Origin: Nissolia schottii
Taxonomy: Eukaryota; Streptophyta; Magnoliopsida; Fabales; Fabaceae
Reading direction: 5' to 3'
Length of the DNA: 64,000 nucleotides
Assembly (NCBI GenBank): GCA_003254905.1
Contig: QANU01017745.1
Span: forward strand, 62,001-126,000
Shown here piece after piece: positions 22,701 to 34,224 of the stretch (position 1 is its first letter; each line of letters begins with the position of its first letter). Under the pieces are notes generated by a model. It made no database searches. It saw only the letters and a list, made by a program, of their open reading frames with translations, and had not been told where the DNA came from. A program made the position numbers and the translations under genes.

Positions 22701-24000
22701 TTTCTCGTTCATGAGAGGGAGCGAATGACCTTCCCTTCTTCTGAGCTGATACCGAAGAGGTTGTGGCAGGCACATCTGAAACAATAGGTGGAGGAACAGC
22801 CGGATGTCCCGCAACATCCGGCTCGTATTCAACAACATCAAGCAAATTGCCACAATTTTTGCAAGAAGTTTGCCCCACCAAATGCTTGGTTGTGCTGGCA
22901 TCATAATCAGACTGGTTTTGTATAACTGCCAACCTAGTTCCTTCGCAATTTGTCACAGTGCCAGCTTTAGGAGGATACGTGGAAGCAGGATACGTAATAG
23001 AACCTTTAGCTCTACTTCTCTGCAATCCAGGTTCCAAAATTTTAGTAGCTGCTCCTATCAACCTAGCACTTCGAGAAGCATTCTTTCCTGAAGTAATTCT
23101 TGGACTCTTCAAAGGAGCTGCAAGCTTTGGGTGATGGTGATGATGATGATAACTATGCTTTCTTGCTCTCGACAAAACACTCTTGATTTGAAAGGCCTCG
23201 GCTCCAAACCTAGTCACTGTCCTCGTCTCATTCGTCCCGGTTCTCTGAAGCTTCCGAGGTCTCGAGTCGTTCTTCACAACTCCGATTTCCAAATCCATGC
23301 CTTGCCTATCCAACTCACAATGACTCATCAAATCCTTCTCCCCATTATCACAACTATCCACAGACAAGGCTTTCTTGGACTTATCTCGCTTCGCAGCCGG
23401 CATATTTTCTAGACCCATCAACCTAGCTACCAAACCCGGAACTCGCATCTCACTCTTTTGCTCTACATCTAAACCACAATTCCCACCTTTCTTGGCACTT
23501 GGGAAACCTCCACTATTCTCATTAGCAATCTACAATTGAAACATAGCCACAATATAAACCCAGCAAAAAGAACTTAAATCCTAAAACATCAAACAATAAC
23601 CAAAATCACAAAAGCTAACACAAACACCCAAAAGCATGAAAAAGCCTTACCAAGTGGAGCTTGGAATTCGGCATCTTTTCATCTCCCTTAAACTTTTTAG
23701 CACGAGCTGATACACACACAACAAAACAATAAAAAGATCAAAGCAAAATTACATCAGTTTCCACGAACCAAGTCAGAATCTTAGTTCCCATTGTGTGTGA
23801 CAGTGGCAGAAGAAATGCAATTCAAAGTAAAAAACAAACTAACCAGGAGGAAGAAGTTTCTTAGAGAAGAACTTTTTCTTGGCAAGTTTCTTCTTCCACT
23901 CAAAGAGCTGAAAGAAGATGCCAACACAACCACCTGGTTTCTGTCCTTTTTTCTCTGTGATGGCCAAACATGATGAACTCTTCACCTCAGAGTCATTCAT
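19765..24000 (-). CDS. TRM-like protein (VARLMGL / DUF4378), TON1-recruiting-motif family
   Basis: Five exons on the minus strand (23844-24000, 23651-23706, 21721-23529, 20635-20746, 19765-20522) join in phase to give 963 aa. The start MNDSEVKSSSCLAITEKK and the basic GIFFQLFEWKKKLAKKKFF segment (28-45) are typical of one TRM subgroup. VPGLVARLMGLE lies at 101-112. A long, basic, Ser-rich disordered middle contains a run of seven histidines (encoded near 23130-23150). The C-terminal part encoded by the last exon (residues about 712-963) has a DUF4378 domain with FLFHELDS and EIIEWEMSHSLGKWVDFDIE, ending in a DIGGDIFQILVDEVVEDLV helix resembling the TON1-binding M2 motif. By family, it links the TON1-TRM-PP2A complex to cortical microtubules and division-plane control. 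The assignment to a specific TRM is uncertain. Confidence 0.88.
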
Positions 24001-24145
24001 TTTCAGCGCTGAAAATGATTGATTTTTCAGCAACACTTGTCAACACAAACACCCACCCCCCAAACGAAAGGTCAGAAACACAAAAAATGTGGAAAAGAAA
24101 TCCAAATTTTCAGCTTCTTAAAGCTCTCTCTACACCAAGAGAAGC

Positions 24146-24314
24146 TTCACATTCCCCTCACCGACAAACCGCACTATAAAAAAAAAAATCATTTTTTTAC
24201 CCTTCCCAAAAGGGTAGCTATGTTGAAGAAACCATAGAAGAGAAACTCACATTTCCCTCACCGACAAAAAAAAATCACTTTTTTATTTCCTCTAAGGGTA
24301 GCAATGTTGAAACC
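24146..24314. repeat. Tandem duplication in the 5' flank or leader of the TRM-like gene
   Basis: Two diverged copies of an about 75-85 bp unit lie at about 24146-24228 and 24246-24314. Each runs from TCACATT(C/T)CCCTCACCGACAAA through an A/T run to AAGGGTAGC(T/A)ATGTTGAA. They sit 150-310 bp upstream of the ATG, so they may fall in the leader or core promoter. Confidence 0.75.
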
Positions 24315-27300
24315 AGGGCACCCCAGAACCCTCCTGCAAAAGATCCCCTGTGCTATACAAGACAGCACTTGAAATCAGAAAGCAACCACTGAAGAAAAAG
24401 GTTACCGAATCATCATAACAAGGATCAACAGAAAAACACTGAAGAACAATGCTCTGCTTCTTCTTGTGATGGTGGTGATGATGGGAGTGGGGGAGAGTGC
24501 GTAGGATAAGGGAGAATGAGACAAGAGTGAAACACTCTCACGCGCGTGAGAAGGATTGGTCAACTCAAACAGCGGAAACTGCGAATGAATAGTAATAAAC
24601 AATTGGGTTATTGGGACAACAAACGAAAACAGAGGATTTTTGGTTTTGTTGGGTAACGTTGTGTCCACGTCTGTCTGCTATTTGTGCCATGCTACCTCCT
24701 CACTTTTTATATTTTGAGTGATATAAATTATTTTTGGAGCTTAATTTACATGTATTTTTACTACTAACATGACATCTAAAATTAATTTTAGAATTTTAAA
24801 AATATGAAATGTTTACTTATGTTAATTGTCAAAATCAATTTTGAATGATCATCATGCAGTAATTAAATTTATACAAAATGGTATAAGTTACGAAATATTT
24901 TTTTCATAGCTATGAGTAAGAATTGTACTCCTCAATTAGGAGTTGAAATAGCTCAGACAGCCTATTAGGATCTGTTTAACAAAAAGGGCAAGTCAAAATT
25001 ATTACGAAAGTCTGTTAGATCTGTTATGCCGACCTGCGTATAAATATGTTCACCATACCAAGACAATATCTTACTACTAGACTAGCATAACTTTTTGTAA
25101 CATTTTATGTAATCATATTTATTAATATAATTTTACTATTTCAATTTTTCTTTTTGAACAAACCCTAAATTAATTCCATAGGCTATGAGTTTTGATCTTC
25201 ACGGACTTTGGAACCATTTGGTTTAAGAATCAAATCAATCAAATGCCTTACAACTAAAATGGGATGATTTCAAAATCAAATCAATTATTATTTTAACTTT
25301 CCATGAAATTTATTTGTCAATTCATATTCCCATGACTTCACGATTAAATAATTTTTCATTTATAAATAAAATGGATTCCTAAATTTTGGAAATTGATCTT
25401 ATCAATTAAATTTTTTGTTAAATATGATTTTTAACCATTAATTCTTTGTTACTTATGTCATGTATGGAGCATACCTTATTAATTAATGTTGAGATATTAC
25501 ATTTGACAATATATGACGAGAAATATAATTGAGAGATTCTATTTCAAATTTTAGTGACATTAATTATGTTCCCAATTATGTATTGTGTGTTGAGAATAAT
25601 TTCTGTTTAGTTGGTATTTGGATATTATTGTTCTTGTATGTTTTGGACATAGATCTTGTAAGGTATTTAGATATTATTGGTCATGTGTGTTTCGAGCTTA
25701 GATCCGAAAAGATGATTGATTATTGTTGTTATTTTATTGTGTATGTAACAGGTTTCAATAATAGGCCACAATAACCATCCCTACCCACAACCTTGTAGTT
25801 AAGTCAAACATGAATATAAAGTTTAATTTTATGTATTTTTAGCATAAAAATGTCTATGAAATGTTATTTATTTATGTAATGTTATAGTTATAATAGGAGT
25901 AGTCGTTACCTCTCACTTTCCTCACTTAAAAAAGAAATCACTTTTAATAATATAATATATAACACATTCTTCAAATTTAAAAAAAAATCAAATTCAATAT
26001 TATTGTTCTTATAATATAATAAGTAAAATATCATTTTTTATCTTTAAAGTCTGTAATTTTAATGAACTTTATCTTCCAACTTTTAAAATTATTAAAATTA
26101 TTTTTAAAGCTGTGAAATATTTATCAAGTTAATAGTTTGTTTTAAAGATGATTTTAATAAAAGTTTGATAACAAATTTGAAAGAATGTGCTAATTTCATA
26201 GGCGAAATGATGCCTTACTCTATCTATAATACGCTAGTATAGTATGAAGTTTGAACCAGAATAATCAAAGTCAAGGGGACTTCCAATAGTGACAATTTAG
26301 CCTAAAATTAGAAAAGTATAATGCAATCTTAATGAAAAAAATAAATGTGCATGGTTTAGTGGAGTACACGCGCTGTCAAGATGATGTGAAGTTGTACTTT
26401 CCTTGTCCAATATAATTAGGGGTATTTTTGTAAATTAAAGTGATGGTTTTTTTGCATTGAAACAGCAAAGTCACTGGTGAAGACGAGGTTGAACTGTGGA
26501 TGGCATAAAAAGCTCGAAAAGGAAATTTAATCATACAAAACTTTTTCCCTTCCTTTCTGGCTATTGCTCATTACTTGTTTGGTTTGCATTATGAAAAAAA
26601 GGTATTAATATTCCATAATGAAATATATGTACCAAAAATGGTAGTTAATATTTTACCAAAAACATAATGAAATATGCTTCACTTTGTGTCACATCAAGTG
26701 GAATCCAAAAAATAATTGGTAAGACTCGAGATAAAAATGATATAAGTCATTTTTAAGGATGTGTGCATTTATTATAAGATATCTTATGAGTTATAACGAA
26801 ATAAATATTACTCATAACTTAAGCCACAAGTAAAATTCATTTCATTATATTTAAAATAGATTAATTTTTTATGTATCGATAATATAAATTTATTTTATAC
26901 TATAATTCGATCAAATATTTTTACAATAATAAATATGAGGGTCAAACATTTTGTCAAAATAAAAAATTTGATTAAATGACCTACATAAAATTTCACCACA
27001 CTAATTGATACGTATTTCAATTGCTGTATGCACCAATTTAAAAGATATCACATTTAATTATTAATTAATCAAATTATATTTTGTATCTATAATTTCTTAA
27101 GTAATAAAATAAAAAAATCAACTATTTTTATTTACACAATAACATTTAATTGGATAAAGTAAACTCAATATTTATATCATGGGTTAAAAAAAAAATAGTA
27201 AAAAAGTTCAAGGTACACGTGAGTTAGGGTGGACCCCATTCAGGAAAATTGGTAAAAACAGCAACTAAGGTAAAAATAAAAAATAAATAAATAATGTGAA

Positions 27301-27866
27301 TATGAATGTAAATGAGAGTGAGAGAAGAAAGAGAGCTTTGGTCACATCTTTACATGACATGAGTTGGAAGAGCGTGTGTTTAGAAAAAGTGAGTTTTTCG
27401 CCAATTATGGTTCTTAACAATGGATGTCCCATTATTTATACCAAAGGATTAGTAACTTTTCCAAAGTCCTAGTTTGCAACATACTATACTACTAGATTCT
27501 TTACTTAAAAAACAAATCTAAACTGAAGTTGACATTAGATTTTGTTACTTTGGATATTTAGAGAAGGATGGCGATGAGATTCCCATATCAAATTAAGACA
27601 AAACGTGACGGTTTGGCTTTGAGTATTATTAATTATATTGATGATTCTTCGATGCATATCTCAATATAAAATTTGAACATTTTAATATTTGCTCATATAA
27701 AACATAAAAAATATAGCTTTTCAATCTAAAAATCAAGTTAGGATCAACTCATGTTAGTCTAGTTTTAGTTGAAGCCGTTCATACATAATAGGTTCATAAA
27801 AGGCCTGTTAAGTATTGTTTAATTATTTGCAATGTTGGATAAGATTCACAAAAAGAGATACATATA

Positions 27867-27868
<2 letters not shown>

Positions 27869-27897
<29 letters not shown>
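27869..27897. repeat. (TG)n microsatellite
   Basis: About 14 uninterrupted GT units. Confidence 0.95.
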
Positions 27898-27900
<3 letters not shown>

Positions 27901-28213
27901 TATGATAGTGTGTCTCACCTGACATTCTCAGAAGAATGATTGTGTTTTTACTCTATTGAGTGCTCGTAAGGTATTTATGATGAATATGTTCATTAATTGA
28001 GAGTGGCTTTTAGTTTATTATGATGAGGTGCATGATGAATTGATGATGCAATAGTGACACATCAATCGGTTAGAGGGCTGGAACTAGAACATTTAAACAT
28101 TTTTAGAGGTTAATACTAATTAATAGTTAACTTTATTTAGAGAATAATATATATGATTTTTTTATTTTAAAAATTTGTATAAAGTTATAGTGTGTATATA
28201 AAATATTTATAAA

Positions 28214-28216
<3 letters not shown>

Positions 28217-28245
<29 letters not shown>
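28217..28245. repeat. (TA)n microsatellite
   Basis: About 14 uninterrupted AT units in AT-rich spacer. Confidence 0.95.
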
Positions 28246-28248
<3 letters not shown>

Positions 28249-29538
28249 ACAATCAAATCTTAAGAATACATATAAGCATAATATATTATTGATTATATTA
28301 TTTAATCATTTAATTAAGTAAAGATAAGAAGTTAGAGAGTTTAAAATTAGGCCCAATTATAGACTTTTTACGTGCAAGTGACTACAAATTTGGGGAAGGA
28401 TAGGATATGGAAGTAAAAATAGATAAAGAATCTACGAAAAAAATATTTTTTATTTTTTTGGAGAGGGCAGCATAAATGTTAGTTTTTATGGTAGAATTAT
28501 GCAACTTTATATCATGTGATATCATAGCCTATATTTATACTGGTCGGTGAACCATCTTTCCTGCTCCCCTTTTCGTAGAGGTCAAGAGAAGAGGGTCTTG
28601 TGAGTTCTTTTCATATGGATATGGATGTACAATAATTTAAAGGATTCAAAATGAAGCATAGTGACAAATCTTAAATCTCTAAAGTAAAGAGGTCTCTTAG
28701 ATGTCGTATATAGATGAGTTTATAAACCTCCATTCTCTAACTAGTTTTCGTGGTAGAGTTAGCACATTCATATCACATGTTAGTTAGGCTTTATCTTAAT
28801 CTCTCTCTCTTGATTAATTTCTCTTAAAAGAAGAAAAGAGTTCTTTGTAAGCTACAGGGTGATTCTTCCATTGATGAAGTCTCTCTTCACAAAGCAAACA
28901 AATATCATCAACAAGACCCTGTAATTCAGATGCTACATATATACATGGCTTACCCAAATAATATAGATATGAGAATATGGTCATAATTTTCTCTGCCTTT
29001 ACAACTCACTTTCTGCATGCCTTTGTCATATGCGCACATGACATTGTACTACTATACCAAGAAAATCCACTATTTATATTTTCCCTTGTGAGAACTACAA
29101 GTTCTCCAAGGTGTTCTGCCTCCAAGGTTTAGTCTTAAGGCTCAATATAATTAACAAGCTCACTTGCATATTCTTCTTGACCTTGGATTGGCTCATTATT
29201 TATCTTTTTAACATCTAATATTAGATTCAATTGTAACATTAGATTCAATTTAATTGCTTCTTTCTAATATGAATATATATATATATATATACACACACAC
29301 ATACATATAGAGAGAGAGAGAGATTTGGAATATAAACAAAAACAGAGAAGTATTGGTCCTAGAGTGGTACATGTACTTGGCAGATCAATAAAGACCACAC
29401 GATATTGGTCCTGAAGTTGGGTAACCAAAACCTGTGGGCTGTTTTGCGTCAAGGAATTGGATTTATAAGGGTTGCCACTGGTTGTTTGGGAGGGAAAGCC
29501 CGAAATTCAGAGAGATCTAAATGTCCGGTGAAAATTTA

Positions 29539-29868
29539 TACTCTCTTTGTTTAATTTTAGATAACATTTTTTTTATCTAAAATCTTGTTTAAAATTATTC
29601 GTTATTTGATTAAATTAATGAAATATTAATTTTTTTTTAATTTTACTCCTACAATAACTCATCACATGCTTTAATTGAAGAAAGAAAATGGTGAGAGAAT
29701 AAAAAAATATTAAAGAATAATTTAGTCTAACACTTGATAATTTTTGTAAGTATTTGCAAATTAATTGATTTATCAATATGTATACTTGTGTTAAAAGTGA
29801 TATATAATATTTGATAGAAAGAATAATTAGGAAAACGATACTTGTATGTATAAAAATGGATAGATATT
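29539..29868 (-). mobile_element. MITE-like element, copy A (inverted)
   Basis: Reverse-oriented relative of the elements near 30330-30960. It shares ATTTGATTAAATTAA with flanking TCTAAAAT...TTTAAAATTA, corresponding to the right-hand part of copies B and C read on the other strand. No coding capacity. Ends are approximate, and the Stowaway-like assignment rests on the TACTCTCTTTGTTTAATTTTAG edge. Confidence 0.55.
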
Positions 29869-30329
29869 TTGTCACACCTTTCACAATATATCACAAGACG
29901 TACAAGGTATATAGTAGGACTAATAATATATTATAAGATGAGTGACAAGGTGATTTCTACGTATCACAATAATAAGTCGGACATTAGCCTAAAACTTACA
30001 CTTGAAACTACCACACTACTGGTTGGCCATCCATGTCCTACTCCTTTTTGTTGTTTTCTATAAATAATTCAATATATTATATGGTACCTTCTATTATAAG
30101 GGGTTTCTTTCCATTTCCACCTATAATAGGGTACACTGCAGACCAGAAAAAACATGTGTTTTGGACCAATAGCACTGTGTGACTATAATATTAGACCGAC
30201 AGTGTAGGACATGTATATGTATGTATACCTTTGAGATCACATGCTTGTGAAGTCTCAACTTCTCCAGTAACAGTTTTTTTTTCCTTACAATTAATCGAAT
30301 TGAGCCGGACTTAATTACTCCATACGTAT

Positions 30330-30615
30330 AATGTTACATGTCTCTTTAAACAAATAATGTACACATATTAACATTTTAAGAAATTAAGAAAATTAATTAA
30401 TTTATACATATTTAGTTTTTTTTAAAGTATTTAGATTAAATTATCATTCAGTAAGTGTTATGAAAAATTATAATACAACTATTACAATAATAGAGAGCTC
30501 ATTATAAATAGGCGTATAGTTAAAAAGATAATAATTAATATTTTCTTAATTTAATCAAATGACAACTAATTTTAGACAAAATTTTAAGTAAAAAGTGATA
30601 TGTAAAAGTGGATGG
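30330..30615 (+). mobile_element. MITE-like element, copy B
   Basis: Shares a long diverged alignment with copy C. Common blocks include AAATTAATTAATTT, TTATGAAAAATT, TATAGTTAAAAA and TTTCTTAATTTAAT, in the same order and spacing. AT-rich and noncoding. Boundaries approximate. Confidence 0.6.
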
Positions 30616-30671
30616 ATTTAGTAATTAATTACTGCAAATTGACATACACTAGCTAATGATGGAATATATTT

Positions 30672-30960
30672 TCTCTGTCCACTCTTAGATATTGCTTTTA
30701 AAAAATACACACATACTAAAAAATTAATTAATTTGTACATACTTATAGAAAATATCAAGTACTAAGACTAAATTATCCTTTAATTAGTGAGAGAGATTGT
30801 TATGAAAAATTGTAATACAATTAATACAATAATAAAAGGTCCATAATAAATAGGGTATAGTTAAAAATGTAATAATTAATACTTTCTTAATTTAATTAAA
30901 TGATAATTAACATTAGATAAAGTTTTAAATAAAACGTGCCATCTAAGAGCGATGAATGTA
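30672..30960 (+). mobile_element. MITE-like element, copy C
   Basis: Same family as copy B, which lies immediately upstream in the same orientation. Its edges, CTCTGTCCACTCTTAGAT on the left and ATCTAAGAGCGATG on the right, form imperfect inverted repeats (CTCTTAGAT), supporting a MITE. Boundaries approximate. Confidence 0.6.
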
Positions 30961-33366
30961 ATATAAATTATAACGTGTAAAGATAAACTGAATGTATAAT
31001 AATCAAAATGAATCGACCACTAATAAGTTATTTTGCATTAACATAAAGATAATAAACAAATCATCTCTTCCCAGAACTCTATATTCTCTTACTTGTTACT
31101 AGCATCATGTTTTACTACTTGAAAGATAATATACATATATAAGCTTGTTAATTATATAATTTTGTTACTTCTAGAGAACATTAATATATAAAATTTCGCT
31201 TATATCTTAGAATCCTCAAAATGTCAGGAGTCAATTTTAGTACCAGTACAACACGAAAAACTATTATAGGAGGTGGCTACTACATGTAAGTTTTCTTCAC
31301 CTACTACCATGCATCATTAATGATACATACATACATACATACAGCTTTGTTTGTTGGCAAAATGGCAAGAAAGTTTGTGCCATTGACATTTTGGACCTGT
31401 TTCCCGTGGAAGATCCCATGTTCCTCTTTTCTTATAGTGGTATCTTTTTTCTTTGACAATTGCATGTGCATTGTTAGAATCCGGTGACTTGTTGCTTTTT
31501 CTCTGCAAAGGATAAGAAGGGCTCACAATAAGTTTGAAAAACAAAAAGTAAGATATTCACATTAACATTATTTAAAAGGAAAAATACTTTAAAGTTAATT
31601 GTTCTAATTATATGTCAAAATATGGAATAAATGTTCCTCCATAAATTGTAGTTCTGGTGACACATGGTAAAATGGGTGAATTCTTGAACTAAACATACAA
31701 AAGAGGATATGAATTCAAAATCTTAATGCGCACTCTAATGTTTTCGCAATAAAGGAGAATAAGTTTTATAAAAAAAAATGATTAACTTCCTAAAATCTTT
31801 ACATTTCCTTATAAACTTAACTCATAAATACATTCTAAAGAATTTATATAGACAATAATTCATCAATTTTTAATTGCTGAAATAGGAAGGCAGCCTACAT
31901 ATTTAACAATTTTTCTTTCCTTCTCATTGTTTCCTATAAGCATACTCTTTTGCCATCAAATATATGACAATTTCTAGTTCGCCAAATAACCCAAATTGTT
32001 ACAAGAAATCCAGTCCACCACTCCTTTCTTATACCTTTAGTCATTGCGATTCCCATCCATGCACATACTTTTTGCATTATTAATTCTTTCCTCTTAATTT
32101 CCATCTACTCAACCAAACATATTGTAAGAGAACCACATTCATAAAGATTTAGAATTTATAGTGATGTCGTACTATGATAGACCCTATACCTATATGGATG
32201 TAATTATCTCAAAGTTATCTATTTTAATTGCAATACTATGGTTTCTCTAAATGAAATACAAATAAATACTTCATATTCACCAATGAGCTATAGATCAAGT
32301 GATACCTCATAAAAAAAAGAACCAAATTTTGTAACCACATATAATGAAATCTTAATATGCGCCAATGTTCTTGCAACCAAATGAGAACTACTCAATTTCT
32401 CCTTCTTCACATCAAATTGAGATCACAATTCAAAGAAAGTAGAGGAGGGTGTCTCACAATAATAACTCAAAACCATTGTATCTCAATCAGGCATATCCCA
32501 TTCATATATAAATATATTAATGGTCTAATCAATAATACTCTAGAATTAACATTAAGAAAAGTGCTAGTGCGGTAAGTGGTAACGATCCTTCACCAACACT
32601 CAAACCAGCGCGCCCATATACATACATATACATACAAACATACATACGCACACACACATATATATAAAAACTTTGCACTGCCAAATCGATGAAAGGGTAG
32701 TTTGCGTGTAGAAGAACACAAAAAAAAAGTCAACAAGGCAGAAGATGTATATTTATTAAATATTAATCAAATCCATGCAACAACCAAGAACAAGCGAAAG
32801 CAAATACTAGAAACACATCAACTTTCCTAATTACTACAAAGTAAGAGGAAAAGATACTAGTAATGAATTAAAATCAATGTATATACACACATGATCCAAA
32901 GAACAAAAGCAGGGGAACAAAACACAAGCAAGGGACAGCCATGAAAACAACAGTTACGTACCTTGTCATTTTGTGGAGCCAAAGCATGTGCCTGCACTAT
33001 ATATATCTCTCTTTTTATTATCACTTTGTCTTCCTTCCTTGATGCAAACCATTCACTTCAAATATCTAACAAACCTATATACCTCGTTTTTTTTCACTAA
33101 TCACGCAGTAAACCCAAAAAAGTACATAGTAAATAAGAAGAAGGGAAAAAAAAGTTTATTACACTAAACTTTACATCGTCAACTAATATAAATTCAGCAA
33201 ATTGCCAAAATAGACAGAGTAATTACTTACCATGATTTAACAATTTACTTTATTAATTGATTGACAGTCAATACATAAAAATTAAAGTGATAAAAAAAAT
33301 ATAATAAAGAAAATAGACCCCAAACATAAGTCATGTTTGTAGCATGGAGTAAAATTGTAATGCAAA

Positions 33367-34224
33367 TTACTTCTTCTTGCTCTTATCTCTATTGTTGGAG
33401 AAGATTGAGGCCAAACCAAATAGGTTAGCAGAATGAACATTGAGAACAGGACTGACCCTAACGCTGTTGTTACCATAAGATCCATGACTCTTGTAATTCA
33501 ATGGAGGCTTTTGATAATTGTTTGGAACAAAGGAGGGAGAATAAGAAGACCTTGTTGTGGATGATGAAGAATGCTTCGGGGAATTTTGCTTATTAGGACC
33601 CTCCTTTGAAAGTGAATTCCTCCTAACACTTGGTGGGTTTGTGGAGCCAGTTGAGTTGCTTCTAGACAGAAGTGGCAAAGGGCACAAGCTCCTTCTGTAA
33701 CCATTTCCACAACTGCTGCTCCTTTTGAAGCTCCAAAAGGACTTGGAACTTTGCTTCTCATACACTTCATCATTGTTCAAGCACTTATTCCCTCCTTCTC
33801 TCTTCAAGCTGCTTCTACTAGTTGTTGTTGATGATGATGATGATGATGCACTGTAGTGATTATTAACAACACATGGAGGAGGCAATGGAGGGTGTGATTG
33901 TGTTGGTGCTAACAATTGATGATGACCCTTTTGCATCAAAGGGGCAATGCTCTTTGACTTTCTCTTGGCCTCAGTAGTTGGAATGATCCTTCCATCAGAG
34001 AAAAACTCATCTGCTGGGAAGGACTCAAGCTCAAAGCTTTCGGTGACTCGAAAATCAAAATCATTGCTTGATTCCAAACCAGGAGGAGGGTTTGATCTAA
34101 AGGGGTGCTGCTCAACAGGTATGAATTCAGATTGGGAGAAGTCTTGTGAGAATGAGATTCTTGGACTCATTGAAGAAACCCCACCACCACAGTTTTCTGA
34201 GCAAAGTTCTATTGCCATTTTCAT
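33367..34224 (-). CDS. Serine-rich DUF1645-like protein (membrane-associated kinase regulator-like)
   Basis: Intronless frame of 285 aa starting at 34224 (MKMAIELCSENC); a second Met two codons later is an alternative start. Visible features: an early FDFRVTESFELESFPADEFFSDGRI segment (about 55-79) like the ADELF..G.I motif of DUF1645/MAKR-type proteins; a poly-Ser/Thr stretch; SFWSFKRSSSCGNGYRRSL followed by CPLPLLSRSNSTGS, which recurs in this plant family; and a basic tail ending NNRDKSKKK. No membrane span is seen. Such proteins are poorly characterised, and some act at the plasma membrane in kinase signalling. Function here is inferred only from motif resemblance. Its last 45 or so codons and 3' flank were copied to 59.1 kb. 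Confidence 0.75.
   Translation of the reverse strand: MKMAIELCSENCGGGVSSMSPRISFSQDFSQSEFIPVEQHPFRSNPPPGLESSNDFDFRVTESFELESFPADEFFSDGRIIPTTEAKRKSKSIAPLMQKGHHQLLAPTQSHPPLPPPCVVNNHYSASSSSSSTTTSRSSLKREGGNKCLNNDEVYEKQSSKSFWSFKRSSSCGNGYRRSLCPLPLLSRSNSTGSTNPPSVRRNSLSKEGPNKQNSPKHSSSSTTRSSYSPSFVPNNYQKPPLNYKSHGSYGNNSVRVSPVLNVHSANLFGLASIFSNNRDKSKKK

Larger units (their letters stand above)
24001..33366. other. Gene-poor, repeat-rich intergenic region
   Basis: No convincing gene over 9.4 kb. 24001-24700 is the TRM gene's leader and promoter. 24900-25130 holds a retroelement-like fragment of uncertain type. Microsatellites are a TG run (27869-27897), TA run (28217-28245), compound TA/CA/GA (29273-29324), and CATA (31322-31343). 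Three copies of one MITE family lie at 29.5-31.0 kb. 31.79-33.37 kb is the source of the duplicate block at 57.3 kb. Small open frames here lack codon structure or homology that I can recognise. Confidence 0.55.

Noticed and set aside
28850..28935. Possible microRNA hairpin (TACAGGGT ... ACCCTGTA)
   Set aside because: Pairing is limited to 8 bp at the ends, and no known mature microRNA was recognised.
31317..31544. Minus-strand open frame of 75 codons in slightly more complex DNA
   Set aside because: No recognisable domain, no conserved neighbours or splice partners, and it ends in a CATA microsatellite translated as repeats.
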